From Liolophura sinensis (taxonomy: Eukaryota; Mollusca; Polyplacophora; Chitonida; Chitonidae), in NCBI RefSeq assembly GCF_032854445.1, contig NC_088295.1, forward strand, positions 76,786,028 to 76,850,027: 64,000 bases of DNA, read 5' to 3'. Positions 12,069-24,515 of this stretch are shown in pieces (the stretch's first letter is position 1; every line of letters begins with the position of its first letter). The translations under genes and the position numbers were made by a program. The notes beneath the pieces were generated by a model. The model ran no database searches. It was not told the origin of the DNA and saw only the letters and a list, made by a program, of their open reading frames with translations.

Positions 12069-12584
12069 ACTCTAAGAGAAGCGTTCTGTAGATATAATAT
12101 GAACAACGTGAAAAGCCAATATATTTATAAACCCTTTGTCATCTTGATCCATTTCCATTCGGTATGTACGTCACCAAATTAAGTTTAATACTTTAAGTGA
12201 AGCGGTTCTTCAAAGGTGTACGAAAGTCAACCAGAGAGACGGACGGACAGACGCACACACACACACGCAAGTACAACATCACACTATAATACAAGACACC
12301 ATTAATCTGAACAGACATGTAAATCGGAAGACATCTGAAAGAAACTATTGGTCTAAACAACATGTTACTCTGTGATGAAGAAAGTTTTAGTTGATGATAT
12401 TTTATAAATGGGACTTGTGAACCTGTACCCGTCGTTATTGGCGCTAAGTATTTGACGCTGTATTTTAATGTGTGTTTATTGTGGCCAACATTTCATACTG
12501 TTTGTAATGTACGCAAGTATCCATTTGCGTTTTATAAGTAAATTACGTGACTTGTAAATGGTCTTTCTGTTTTATGTCCAACTT

Positions 12585-12838
12585 GGGGGCATCCGTGGCC
12601 AATGTGGTTAGCACACCAGTGCGGGGCCATGACCCAAGGGCCTCTTACTAATGCGGTCATTGTGAGTTCTAGTCCAGCTCATGCTGGCTTCCTCTCCAGC
12701 CGTACCTGGAAAGGTCTTCCAGCAACCTGCGGATGGCCATGGGCTCCCAGACTGTGATTCTGGCCGCCGTAGTATATGAAATATTCTGGAGTGGTGCTTA
12801 AAACACCAGTCAAATAAGTGAATAAATAAATACCTGGT
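12585..12838 (+). repeat. tRNA-derived SINE (family A), near full length
   Basis: Starts with GGGGGCATCCGTGGC, a decayed A box, followed by GTGAGTTCTAGTCCAGCTCATG at the B-box position, the GAAAGGTCTTCCAGCAACCTGCGGATGG body and an AATAAATAAAT tail. It lies downstream of TSN in the same orientation. Confidence 0.85.
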
Positions 12839-12863
12839 AAATACCCAAGTTACAAAATATACA

Positions 12864-13285
12864 TGTAGAAACAAATGAAAAAAAAATTGACATGCACTTT
12901 ACAAAAGATCAAGAAGAAAACTTCGTTTGACGTTTATTTATTTATTTAGTTATCTGATTGGAGTTTTATGCCATACTCAAGAATATTTAATTGATACGAC
13001 AGCGGCTAGCGTTATGATGGGAAGAATCTGGACAAAGCCCGGGGGAAACCCCACGGCCAGCCGCAGGTTGCAGACAAATGTACCTGTAGAAACAAATAAA
13101 AAAAAACGTTGACATGCACTTTGCAAAAGACCAAGTAGAAAACTTCTTTTGACGTTTATTTATTTATTTATTTGATTGGAGTTTTATGCCATACTCAAGA
13201 ATATTTCACTAATACGACGGAGGCCAGCATAATGGTGGAAGGCAAACATGACAGAGCTAACCACTAGTCCACGGAGGTCACGCGT
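12864..13285 (-). repeat. Tandem duplication carrying two family A SINE 3' halves
   Basis: A block beginning near TGTAGAAACAAATGAAAAAAA and running through GACATGCACTTTACAAAAGA and a TTTATTTATTTA tail into minus-strand SINE sequence occurs at 12864-13083 and again at 13084-13285. The second SINE copy has a further internal deletion between CATAATGGTGGAAGGC and CTAACCACTAGTCC. The duplicated unit includes non-SINE flank, so it arose by local duplication after SINE insertion rather than by two insertions. Confidence 0.75.
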
Positions 13286-13289
13286 TTCA

Positions 13290-15100
13290 CTTTCATTGGC
13301 GAACTTTGATTATATTTTTGTGACGATTACCATTAAAGAATCATCCTTCAAAAAGCTTTCTAAAGGACTTTAGCCTGATAGGAAAGTAGTCATATTTTCC
13401 CACCCACATGGCATACATTATGTATGCAGGGGATTTTAGCATTCAGTTGTGTGTGAGGTGAATTTAAATTGTGTAACATTATGGTAGTTTTATCGTCAGC
13501 ATGGCAGTATTTATCACTTCTTGGCATTAGAACTCATCATGGACACATGGAATTGATTGCATTTCAGTGTTTCCCTGTCTTGTACAAAAGGGGATTTTTA
13601 TGGTGATTGTGCAACCCGCGTTTTAGTAACTAACTGTCGCCTTTCCTTCACTCCGGAGAGGGGAGTAATTGCCAAGTGCCATCTTTATGCAGTAAAACTC
13701 ACAAGGGCTAACGCATGTGCTCGTCAGATGTGCTGGAACTCGGCACGAGAAGACAATCAAACATGTGTCAATCATCCCCATCCAAGCACAGATCACAGAG
13801 GTCAAGACTATCATTACCTTCATAATTGGTCTCTGCATTTCACACTTCTCAAGGTATCAGGCATAATGTTACGTTAACCTGAGCAAATGACACCCGGTAT
13901 ATGCTGCTCTACACAGGCTTGGCACTTTCATCTTACCTGCACTAAACCTGTGGCGTATAAACCACATACGTCTCCACAAAGTGCGTTTTGAAGTGTGACT
14001 AACACCCATTAGAGGAGAGCATTTGTCGATTCTTTGCACAGATAAGTCAACAGACTGTGCAGGTCTGGGTTTATAACCATCGAAGTTCTGAACGGGACGA
14101 AGAAGGGTGTATAGCGAATTGAATAAGTTCCTGCCAGATTTATGATTGTATTAAGGGGGAATTGTTCAAACGGCACTGTAGTCGACGTGGATAGGTGATT
14201 TTCGTGATGAGTTTGCCCGAGGTATCACTGATGGGACTGTACGTCTCGCGTTATAAATCCATAGTAGATCTTAGATTTTATCACTGAAGGCATGGCAGAT
14301 CTGATATACGACACCTTGTAATTTGTCGACATTATAACAGCTGATTAGGAGCCCTTTATGGCCCACCGAGATCAGCCGCCAGTTCCTGCTGTTTGCCGAA
14401 CCCTCGCTTAGCCATCTGATGGCGTCTCTAATTTCTCCAGTCGACTGTTTGCCTTCTACGTTTGGTCAAGTCGAGATCGAGCTTATCTCGACAAAGAATC
14501 TTGGGTTACAGCATTGTCTTGGGGCCACTTGCCCCCTTTAACATCTTAATGGTATTTCTCATAACATTCACCCAAAATGTTCCACTTCTCACATTTGAAA
14601 AACCGAGTACTGCATGTGTCACGGGTTATTATCAGTCGTTACAAGAAGCCTGGAGATATTTTTTCTGTTTAAATCTCCGCCGCAAAAAACATAGACCTCT
14701 GAGTACGCACTGAAGGTACTTAGAAGGTTAATGCCTTTTAATCGGATAAAATCACATTTGGTTTGCTCTGCTAACCAAACGCTCAATTGTGAGCAGCGCA
14801 GTGTAACATTGATGCCTTACAGGAAAAGCCGGCATATCATTGGACATGTACCAGTATATCTGTAAGAAAACGCACAGTTCGCGGAGTATACAATATTGTT
14901 TTCTATGGAACAGTTTGTCGGAAGAGTTTAGATCCTGGAGACGCATCTTCCTGCTTCGCCCAGATGGGCCCTCCCTAATACGATGCTTTTAATCCCAGGC
15001 CTAAGAGGTGTTATTTGTCCGAAACGGAAACCGAAGTTTATCCTTGAAGGGGCAAATTTCCTTGCTTTGTTGTCCAGCAACCCAGCGATTTCCCACAGCG
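13290..15100. other. Intergenic DNA, no gene recognised
   Basis: Open frames here are short and overlap on both strands, for example 13557-13877 and 14462-14713. None shows a family motif or credible splice context. No repeat shared with other parts of the window was noticed. Confidence 0.4.
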
Positions 15101-15109
15101 CTCAACTGA

Positions 15110-15427
15110 ATGGCGTCTGACGAACCTCTTCCCGACTGCGGCACTAGCAAGCAACACGAACACATCCTCCATCTCAATTTTAGAGAAAAAGTGGCATGCC
15201 GTAAAGAGCACCAGAATTTAGACTCGCAAAAGAAAGCCTTCGACAAACAGATCAATAAGCAAGAATTAGAATTGAGGCAACTGCTCCAGAGGTTAGCCTT
15301 GGTTCTTGCATCTGTCTTGCACACAGACGCCATGGTGCCGAGTAAGCTAACCTCGCTCTACGCTACCTCAATTAAACAACAAAGAGATACAGGGGGAGTT
15401 CATAATACGGCCATTAATAAGCCGTAA
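15110..15427 (+). CDS. Uncharacterised ORF with coiled-coil-like segment (tentative)
   Basis: A 105-codon frame opening MASDEPLPDCGTSKQHEH and ending at TAA. Residues about 28-62 are charged, with regularly spaced leucines (REKVACRKEHQNLDSQKKAF, then QINKQELELRQLLQRL), which suggests a helix or coiled coil. Base composition is less AT-rich than its flanks, as expected of an exon. No family was recognised. A GT after the QLLQR codons (about 15292) could be a splice donor, making this a first exon instead of a single-exon gene. The opposite strand is also open here, which weakens the case. Confidence 0.3.
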   Translation: MASDEPLPDCGTSKQHEHILHLNFREKVACRKEHQNLDSQKKAFDKQINKQELELRQLLQRLALVLASVLHTDAMVPSKLTSLYATSIKQQRDTGGVHNTAINKP

Positions 15428-16024
15428 CTACATATTTTCAGGGAAACGATTTACTGTGTAGCCGTTTGTATCGCCGTGGCACATATTATTGTTTATCCGT
15501 CCCAGTGAATCAGTTTTGTTTACTTGTACTTATTGCTCTCAATACGGCGTTTTATGTGATATACCACTTTGAGCTAGTTGAGAACTGTAGTTTATGTGAA
15601 AGCATCGATTGAATGGTTGGGGTTTCATACCACACTGGCAGTATTTCAACCATATCGTTGCGAGAACATATTAGAACCAGCAAACACGAAGGAATGGAAT
15701 CTGCCGCCCCACGCTGATTTTGTAGAAATGACAAGTTTTAGACATTGATAACACTGATAAGCCATCATTGGCCGATTGTGGACACAGGTGATGAACGATT
15801 ATATTACTCACTCAGAGCTCGCCGGACTGTGGAATAACAACAATTCTGCTATTATATTGTCATCGACGACACAATTTTCGTAAGTCTCATTCACTTTTGA
15901 GTGAGGTGTATAGCACTCTCGAGCGCCAAACTTTGTTATCCTGGAAAAAGTAATGCTTAGTACTTATCAGTAAAACACCTGCTTAGTTTTATTATTAGTA
16001 AGACCAGGCAGCAGTTTTATGTAT

Positions 16025-16345
16025 CCATGTATGTTTTGGGTTTAACGTGGTACTTAACAATTTTTCAGCCATATGACGACAAGGTGTCATCAAAGGTATA
16101 TATAGGGTGTCTTCTTATGGCAGGGCGAGATCATGCCACCAAAGCGCTGCCGCCACTGAATTACACGAATCATGCCACAGACACCAGATATTACATCCTA
16201 CCCAGTCACATTATATTGACACTGGGTCAACCAGTCATGTGTCCTTGCCCAAACCTCATAGTGCCCACGTTCAAACGAGGCAGCAACAAGTGTCATTTTT
16301 AAAGTCTTTGGATTGACCCAACCCGAGTTTGATCCCGGGTCTCCC
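16025..16345 (+). repeat. Interspersed repeat family B, fuller copy
   Basis: Starts near TTTTGGGTTTAACGTGGTAC, continues through TTTTTCAGCCATATGACGAC, CTTCTTATGGCAGGGCGAG, CCACCAAAGCGCTGCCGCC and the CCCAGTCACATTATATTGACAC block, and ends near GATTGACCCAACC. An inverted partial copy is at 1170-1350. The short overlapping reading frames in it are not taken as genes. Confidence 0.75.
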
Positions 16346-16774
16346 GACTGCAAGGGGAGCATTTTAGGATAACGACTATAAAGGTCTTTAAGTGGCTTGA
16401 GCGTCCTAATTGATGACATTATGTAGATGGCATTTCAATGCATTATTATCAGAACGGTTTAAATCTCTCTTGAATCAACAAAATGTGAATTCTCCCCATT
16501 CAGAGAGGAATGTAAGAGAGCCTATCGGTCTCCTATATAACCTGAAAATATGTTACAACACAACGACCAAGCGAAACCATGAAAACCAAATAGCATAGTT
16601 GCCTTATACCTAAAGCTCCACTACAGCAGGACGTCAGCATAGGTTGTGAAAAATTGAAAAATTTAAGTTCTCTGCTAAAACATCCCCAACTGCAACGGCA
16701 TTTCGTGAGCGCTTTCTGATCACTTAATGATAACATTACTCAGATTTAAAGTAAATATCGTTGTTACTGTGAGT

Positions 16775-17595
16775 TGTTTAGGATGTAATAAGGCCTCATT
16801 TCCCCATGGCTAAATACATCCCGACACAGCACGGTTTAGGATGTAATAACGCTTCATTTCTCCATGGCGAAATACATCCCGGCACAGCACGATTTAAGAT
16901 GTAATAACGCCTCTTTTCCCCATGGCGAAATACATCTTGGCACAGCACGGTTTAAGATGTAATAACGCCTCATTTCCCCATGATGAAATACATCTGGCAC
17001 AGCACGGTTTAGGATGTAAGAACGCTTCATTTTCCCATGGCGAAATACATCCCGGCACAGCACGGTTTAGGATGTAATTACGCCTCATTTCCCCATGACG
17101 AAATACATCTTGGCACAGCACGGTTTAGGATGTAATAGCGCCTTGTTTCCCCATGGCGAAATACATCTTGGCACAGCACGGTTTAAGATGTAATAACGCC
17201 TCATTTCCCCATGATGAAATACATCTGGCACAGCACAGTTTAGGATGTAATAACGCTTCATTTCCCCATGGCGAAATACATACCGGCACAGCACGGTTTA
17301 GGATGTAATAACGCCTTGTTTCCCCATGGCGAAATACATCCCGGCACAGCACGGTTTAAGATGTAATAACGCCTCATTTCCCCATGATGAAATACATCTG
17401 GCACAGCACGGTTTAGGATGTAAGAACGCTTCATTTTCCCATGGCGAAATATATCCCGGTCCAGCACGGTTTAGGATGTAATAACGCCTCATTTTCCCAT
17501 GGGGAAATACACCCCGGCGCGGCACAGTTCAGGATGTAATTACGCCTCATTTCCCCATGACGAAATACATCTTGGCACAGAACGGTTTAGGATAA
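16775..17595. repeat. 58-bp tandem array (about 14 copies)
   Basis: The unit includes TTTAGGATGTAATAACGCCT, CATTTCCCCATGGCGAAATA and CATCYYGGCACAGCACGG. Units are 57-58 bases. CATGGCGAAATA, CATGATGAAATA and CATGACGAAATA variants alternate, so a higher-order period of several units is visible. The 69-75-residue minus-strand frames that cover it are products of the repeat (CCA-MYFAMGK-type peptides) and are not believed to be genes. Confidence 0.95.
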
Positions 17596-18600
17596 ATTCC
17601 AATGAAAAAAGTGCTTTAAAAATTTAAGGAAGCTTGTTGCCTACATGGGTAGACAGAAGAAATTTTCCTGTGATCTGTTGATAAATGTGAAGGCTGTTGT
17701 CATGAAGATCCCAGATTCAAATCTCATGAGGGTCACCAGGTTAGTGGGTCCTTAAAGACATACATGCGAAGACTGTCTGTCTTTGGCAGCTTCATGTATA
17801 TTCACTGAAGGCAGAACAGTGATTGATTTCTGCAATGCATTGTGCATCAATCAACACAGATGTGAATTCAGTAATATGAAAGCTCTCAAATGCTGGGGAA
17901 ATGATTGTTTAAATTTTCACCTTGCTTAAATTTCACTAAAACGTAAACGTAAATAATGTGAGAAATGCTTAGTTAATTTTGTGAAATAATAACAGGTTGT
18001 TTACCTTGTGCAAAAGTGTAAATCACATGTATGTTTTGCTTTTCTTATCTTACACTGGCTGTTTGTTCTCTCCTTTTCCCATTGTTCATCATCAGTACAA
18101 ATGAACCACCCCCAAATGTGGATAACACGTAGGTAATGTCTCCTCAGCTGGACTCTTAGTCGTGAATTGCTGAGAGGTGGCCTGTTGCATCCCAAGAGGC
18201 TTTTGGTGGCACAAATTCTACATTTCAGACCTCAAACCTCTGGTGTCCTGTTTTACTGAAGGTGCCTCTTGGGGCAATATCGTGATGTAGCACCCCACTA
18301 AAATTTTATCGATTAGTTACGTCTGGCTCTGCTGCAGACTGCCGAGGAATCGAAGAGGAAAAGTCCCACGCCAAGTCAAAGCGTATGGACTAAACAGGCT
18401 TAAACATTATCTTGGGGTATTATTTCACGAGTAATATATAGTGTGTTCCCACACCTCACAAACTGTATTCATGCTTCAAAAGGGACTTCTTTTAGCGATA
18501 TGTGGACACGAAAAGAGGGCATGATTAGTTTTTCGGGGCTACAGAAAAGAAACATGTGGCATTGTGTGGACTTTTTCACGAGTAATATATAGGGTGTTTA

Positions 18601-19016
18601 CGGTGGCCCATATACGACATTTTCCTTCTTTCTTAACTTTTGTAACTTTTTCTTAGGTTTCCATCTGGGCGAAACTCACGTGCTGCAAGAAGCCTCGTTC
18701 TCGTTTCCGTGGGAAGCCGAACTTTAGGACGGGTTATTAATGGAAGATGAAATCATTTTGACTACAGATAAAATTTTAGGGACACTCTATTGGGAGGTCG
18801 TGTGGAATTCCATGTGACTTGCCTCATCCACGCCTTTCTCTGTCATTCTGAAGGTCTTACATGTTATAGTTCATCATCATTCTGCCCACGGAAACGAGAA
18901 CGAGGCTTCTTGCATCACGTGAGTTTCCACTTGGGTGAAAACGTTTTCACCCAGGTGAAAACCTAAGAAAGTTACAAATGTTAAGAAAAAAGGAAAATTT
19001 CGTATATGGGCCACCG
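18601..19016. mobile_element. Palindromic MITE with long inverted repeats and TA target duplication
   Basis: The left end begins CGGTGGCCCATATACGA at 18601 and the right end is its reverse complement, finishing at 19016. Both are flanked by TA (18599-18600 and 19017-19018), as for Tc1/mariner-type insertion. Complementarity continues for about 110 bases on each side (TTAGGTTT... / ...AAACCTAA and ACTCACGTG-GAAGCCTCGTTCTCGTTTCC). This leaves a central unpaired part of about 0.17 kb with no coding potential. It is a non-autonomous foldback/MITE. Confidence 0.9.
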
Positions 19017-19113
19017 TATGTGTTACTTGACCTCAGAAGCTGTATTCACTCTTCAAAAGGGATTTCTTTTGGGGATGAGGGCATGGGAAAAAGGCATGGT
19101 CAGGTTTCCGGGT

Positions 19114-19131
19114 GGGGGGGGGGGGGGGGGG
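19114..19131 (+). repeat. Run of 18 G residues
   Basis: Uninterrupted homopolymer following CCGGGT inside the second copy of the tandem repeat. Its length is likely to vary between alleles or sequencing runs, and it could form a G-quadruplex. Confidence 0.9.
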
Positions 19132-19832
19132 TACACAAAACAAACGCGTAGATGTGTGGAAATTATTTCACCAACAATATATGGTGTGTTCCCAGATATC
19201 GGAAACTGTATTCATTCTTTAGAAGGGATTTCTTTTGGGGATTAGGAGGTGCTTTTTGATCATGGCAGATTTTGTGCCATGACAGGAAACAGGCTCGACA
19301 GATGAGGGAGTTGTCTAGGGCTTTGATACACATGTGGGATAACACTTTCATTATGGTGTTTTATGTAATCTGTAATCTGCATGTGTAAATAGTTATGTAT
19401 CATGTCACATCTTGGCTGAAGAAAACCATTAATTAATTCTCATGTCAGTGACTTCCCTTTGCGACTGTTTGCTCATGTAATTGGCATTAGCAATACCATT
19501 TTTCACAAATCATTTGCTAAGGGGACGTAAGTGCCATCTAGCGGAGGACCAGGGACACCGTCCGCAGCGAGACAAGTCAGAGTGTAACCTGAGCCAAGAT
19601 GATGTTTACTGACAACAGACATTTTAAAACTTATGTAAGTTATTGTAAGCGTCGTGAGCTATTATTAAAGTTCGTGTTAGCCTCGATAATTTGACTTTCA
19701 TAATATAGTGTTCCGATATAGGCAGACATGTGAGCTGTCAGCATGGATTGTAAAATTTTCACTTTCTATCCAAAATCCTGTAAGTTTGGCTTTGTACACC
19801 ATCTGGGTTGACATTTGTATTTGTATAAACTA

Positions 19833-21360
19833 GTGCTCAAAAGAAAGTATACAGCTGTTTGATCAGACATCAAATAAAAACGGAAAGAAATATATTTGAA
19901 ATTATTTTTAATTCCATAAGAATATTCCATTTCACCTGAAACGCCCATACATACAGTTCATTAAATGGTGAAGGTTTGGTTTGATGGTCAGTCAAAGACA
20001 TGTGGTATCAACAGAACATTTACACATTTGCAAAATTCAAATGAAGCATTTTTCCCGCTGGAAATGTCATTCAAATCATGCTCAGTAGCGAGTGTGGCCT
20101 CCATTGGCATTGATGCAGGCCACAACACGTCGCCGCATTGATGACGTCAGGCGTCGAATGACGTTAGGTGTGATTCGTTGCCATTCTTGTTGGAGACAGT
20201 CTTCCAGCTGTTGAACGGTCACAGGTGGCACTGGCAGTCTTCTGACTTGTCTGCCCAGGTGGTCCCACAAGTGCTCAATTGGATTGAGGTCGGGTGAACA
20301 TGCCGGCCATGGTAAGAGATCGATGTTGGCGTTCTGTAGAAAGTTGTTCGTCAATCTTGCATTATGAGGTCTTGCATTATCATGCTGGTACAAAATTCCT
20401 CTTTGCTATTGATGGATGAATGGCACTACAACCGGTCGTAAAACTTCATCCGTGTATCTGCGAGCATTGAGGTTCCCATGAATCACCACCAGCCTCGTCT
20501 TCAGATCGCCGCAGATGCCTCCCCACACCATCACACTACCACCTCCAAACGCTCGAACTTGCTGAACGCAATTTCGCACCAAACGTTCTCCTACACGCCT
20601 GTATACCCTAGCCCAACCGTCATTTTTGTACACGCAAAACCTGCTCTCGTCGGAGAACATTACCCGTGCCCATTAACGCCTCTGCCAGCGTAGAACGCGC
20701 CTGGCCCATATCAGCCGACGACGTTGATTTGAGGCGTCAGATAAACTCCACAATACGGTCGAGGTGCCCTAATACCGTGTTGACGTAGTCAACGGTAGAC
20801 TATGTGTCGACTAACCGGGTGCCCTAGTGCCGTCGCCGCCGTTGACGTTGCAGTTACGTTCCGATTGCGGAGGTGAATGGTCCGGATGTGTCGATCTTCA
20901 GCGGGGGTGGTGACGCGTGGTCGACCGCTCCGCTCCTAGGCCTGTCGGATGTAACGCCTGTCTGCCGGAGTTGCTGCATAAGTCTGACGATAGTTGCTCT
21001 TGTGCAACCAAAGGTTCTGGCAATGGCGGCGTTGGTCGCTCCTTGCTGGGCCATGCCGACAGCTCTCTCTCGCTCAACTTGGCTCAAAAGTAGCATACCT
21101 CTGGTGTTTTTCTGACGACCGTGTTCCTAACGTTTCCCGTCGACGTGCGCCAAAATGCACGTTCATGTCGTGTTACACGTGGAAGGGCCATTTTTCGATT
21201 TTATGCTAAGTTTAGGCAAATCTTGCTTTGTTGGGCCAGTTTGTTCCCTGGATGGATCGGCGTTTACACGGGTAATAGGGCTCATCATGGATAATTTCTC
21301 AATTTTTTACTTTGCGCGATTTTTATGTATTTGTTTTGGTGTATACTTTCTTTTGAGCAC
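19833..21360 (-). mobile_element. Tc1-type (DD34E) DNA transposon, complete ends
   Basis: Perfect terminal inverted repeats of at least 20 bases, GTGCTCAAAAGAAAGTATAC at 19833 and its complement ending at 21360, are flanked by TA on both sides (19831-19832 and 21361-21362). Total length of 1528 bases is normal for Tc1-like elements. The interior encodes a decayed transposase on the minus strand, so mobility now would need enzyme from another copy. Confidence 0.95.
20082..21096 (-). pseudogene. Tc1-like transposase, disrupted
   Basis: N-terminal HTH portion 21096-20854 (RERAVGMAQQGATNAAIART, then RPRSG of the linker). The frame is lost near 20930, shortly after RPRSG. It resumes at 20660 with FSDESRF (first catalytic D) and continues with GGGSVMVWGGI. 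An in-frame TAG near 20409 separates this from QHDNARPH (second D), and NPIEHLWD carries the glutamate. The spacing between the second D and the E is 34 residues, the DD34E signature of the Tc1 subgroup. At least one frameshift and one stop make it non-functional as read. Confidence 0.92.
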
Positions 21361-21362
21361 TA

Positions 21363-23209
21363 GTATACTTGGTGATTTGACATCTGTTTCATATACTGAA
21401 GGAGTTCAGTGTTTTAAGACCTGCTGAGGTATATAAGCAGATGAAGGCGGGTAATTGACATATGTAGACAGATGGTTACTAAATATAAATATATTCAGTA
21501 CGAAATTAGGGGGGATTCATACCAAGAGAAGCAGAAGTTGTACATGATGATGAAAGAATGTTATAGCCGATTAAATTTAAATCTTCACCCAAACTGCGTG
21601 CCACGCTAGTGTATAAGTTGTACATAATCAAAGTACGTATCGCAGTTGTGCTTTGATTGCAACTGGGCGAAATTAGACACGATTATGAGCCACATTTTCG
21701 GAGATGCTGAGCACTCCATCCATCTTTACTTACAAGAAACAGTGGCCGCTTGCACATGGAGATCGTAACATAAGCTGACTGTAACTACCATGGCAACATA
21801 TGCTTTCTACATAAATTGCCATTGTAGTTACAATCCACTTAGGCTACGATCGCTTTGTGCAAAGGGCCCCAGTACTCATGGTAAAATTAACAAACATAGA
21901 GTGAATCTGGGTGTAGAAACAGATGCAAGTGTACCAGCCGTTATTCAAAATTGACTTTCTGGGTCAATCGCAAGGCCAGTTTCCAAAACCACGTTCAGCA
22001 CAAATCACTAAATGAGGAAAGTATAGGCCTATAAAGTAAGAAACTAGGACGGATTCAAAGAATGATGGCCTTTGATGGAATATCCTTGACACACAAATTT
22101 ATTGTGTAAAACGATATATGTACAGTTAACAATCAGGGCATGTAAAGGTATATTTGACTAACCGCAGTCCAAACTTAAGCTCCACTGGAATGTAGTATTC
22201 TCGATTGGTGTCCGGCTGATGTACGTTGTCACAGCAGCATAACCCAGACACTATATGAAGGCGTTCTAATGAGTTAGCAATGCTTCTAGTTGTACAGAGC
22301 CTTCATACATGTCTGTGATTATGCCAGTGCTCAAACCCACATGCAAGCCAAATTGTAAAAGTATTTGGAATTGAAGTTTTCGCTATAATATTCAGTGTTA
22401 TTGTCAATATATAAGGAAACATAATAAAACATATTCTGAGAGGCAAGTTGTGTTTATGATATTTATTGTTTATACTGCCACATAATGTCACACAATCTTT
22501 GGTGACTTTGAACGACAGACATGTATAAAGTTGGACTTAATACCGCAATGATGTCTCTAGACTTTCGTTTTAAAAAGATGTGCTTATTTGATCCTATGCG
22601 CTCGTTAAGGACTGCCCATGACAAAACATTCAAGGCGCCGGAACAATATCTGTATTGTCTAAGTTTCCCAACCCTATTCACCTTTTTAGTCTTAACTTAT
22701 ATCACTGTGTGAGTGGAGGATACCACCAAAATGACAGCGTTCACGGAGAAAGGGAGGGTGGGGCCTTTTTCGCCCGGAGCTGTTACCGCTCACCTACAGG
22801 GCACGGGGCGACGGAATAAAGCCTCACCTTGACTGGCGGGCCCACATGTGAAAAGAACACAGCTGTTGCGCTGCCAGTCCGAGAGTAGACTGTTAAAGGC
22901 TGCAAGCTAATGTGCAAGGATCGGTTGCTAATGTGCAAGGATCAGTTCGTTGTTCGTGGATAAGTAATACCGAAAATAGTGTGGCCCTCATGTGAATGAA
23001 TTCCTGATAACTTCATGTGAATTAATTCTGGACAACTGCTTGTGGGTTAATTTATTACAGTTTCACGTTTAATTCCTGACGTCTATTTCATAGGTGTTAA
23101 ATCCCGATGGCAAATGTATTGGAACTATTTCTCGATGACCACCTCTCCCGCAGGAATTTTGTTGGGGGTATTTCCGATCCCTGTTCTTCCGTATTTACTT
23201 GCTACAGAG
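21363..23209. other. Intergenic DNA upstream of the GALNT-like gene, nothing recognised
   Basis: No reading frame with family motifs, no tandem array and no copy of the interspersed families was seen. The last 200 bases before 23210 are the likely promoter and leader of the GALNT-like gene. Confidence 0.4.
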
Positions 23210-23650
23210 ATGACTCGGGTCTTTCGTCCATGCAGACCAGATGTTTGGATTTTAGTATTTGTGATATTTGTCAGCGTTGAAAATTTTTTTCATGTTTTAC
23301 TCCAAACTGAGTCGGTGCAACTCGGTGACGGACAAAGCCCGACTGGTTTTCACATCCTCGGAATTGGAAAAGCTTAGGCAGTTCAAAAGTATGGTAGAAT
23401 CCGGACAAATGTTGGAAAACGTCAGCCAGGAAGTATGTGGACCAGTTAAACGTATACATATGTTTACACTCGCATAACACAGGTGAATGATTAAATAATT
23501 GATCCCCCCTATCCACCCACCCACCAGTTATACGTAGGCTTACAGATGTATTATTTTCAGTTCTTACAACACCAGCAATTATATAGGCTTGATGGCAGAA
23601 TAAATTTGCTTGATGTCCAGATAGGACGAGCAATCAATGCTTCATCGCCA

Positions 23651-24240
23651 GCTTCAGCGTGGAGACATTGTTTTAGCGTCACCACACACACATTACGTCG
23701 GCGTCACTATATAGGACATTGCTTCGTCGTCACCATGCATGTATTACTTCAGTGTCACCATACAGACAGAGTCTGAGCTTCACCATATAGGCATTGCTTC
23801 CGCGGTACAAGTGTCACCGTATAAAATTTTACGTCAGAGTCAGCGTATTGACGTTGCTTCAGCGACATCATTCATACATTGATTCAGCGTCACCGTAGAC
23901 ATTGTTCTAGCGTCAATATGGAGTGAGGGTTTCAGCGCACAGATATTGCTTCAGTGTACCATGCATTCATTACTTCAATCTCACCTTTTAGCGTCACCAT
24001 GCAGACAAGATTTCAGCGTCGGCGTACAGACACTGCGTCAGCGTTTGTCATCGTAACATTGTTTTTGTTTCACCATTCAGACATATCTTCAGCATTGTCA
24101 TTCATACATTCCTACAGCGTCACCATACAGATATGGTTCCAGCGTCACCATAGACATTTGCTTCAGCGTTACCATGCAGACATTGCCTTCAACATTACCA
24201 TACAGACATTGCTTCAGCGTCACTTTGTATACATGTACAT
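23651..24240 (+). repeat. Degenerate tandem array of about 25-30 bp after GALNT-like exon 2
   Basis: Units approximate GCTTCAGCGTCACCATACAGACATT, with many variants. The first unit overlaps the 3' end of the stem exon (GCTTCAGC followed by GTGGAG), so the array seems to start at the exon-intron border. About 20 units. Confidence 0.8.
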
Positions 24241-24244
24241 TGTT

Positions 24245-24515
24245 TTCATAAGCATGTCATATTTGCGGACTTGCATATGCATGTCATATTTGCGGACTTG
24301 GCATAAGCATGTCGTATTTTCGGACTTGGCATAAGCATGTCGTATTTGCAGACTTGGCATAAGCATGTTGTACTTTCGGACTTGGCATAAGCATGTCGTG
24401 TTTGTGGACAAGGCATAAGCATGTCGTATTTTCAGACTTGGCATAGGCATGTCGTATTTTCAGACTTGGCATAAGCATGTCGTGTTTGCGGACATGGCAT
24501 AAACATGTCCTATTT
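24245..24515 (+). repeat. 28-bp tandem array (about 9-10 copies)
   Basis: Units of AAGCATGTCGTATTTGCGGA plus CTTGGCAT, directly abutting the previous array. Small reading frames on the minus strand repeat the same peptide and are not regarded as genes. Confidence 0.92.

Larger units (their letters stand above)
18415..19255 (+). repeat. Three tandem copies of a repeat of about 0.15-0.17 kb, the middle one split by a MITE
   Basis: Each copy contains CACGAGTAATATATAG (or a close variant), a GTGTTCC/GTGTTACTTGACCTC stretch, GCTGTATTCA and CTTCAAAAGGGAYTTCTTTT. Copies begin near 18423, 18573 and 19165. The middle copy is interrupted exactly by the element at 18601-19016. Confidence 0.8.

Noticed and set aside
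16854-17525. Six overlapping 69-75-residue minus-strand frames with Cys/Tyr repeats
   Set aside because: Products of the 58-bp tandem repeat; frames shift between units and no start context or splice site supports them.
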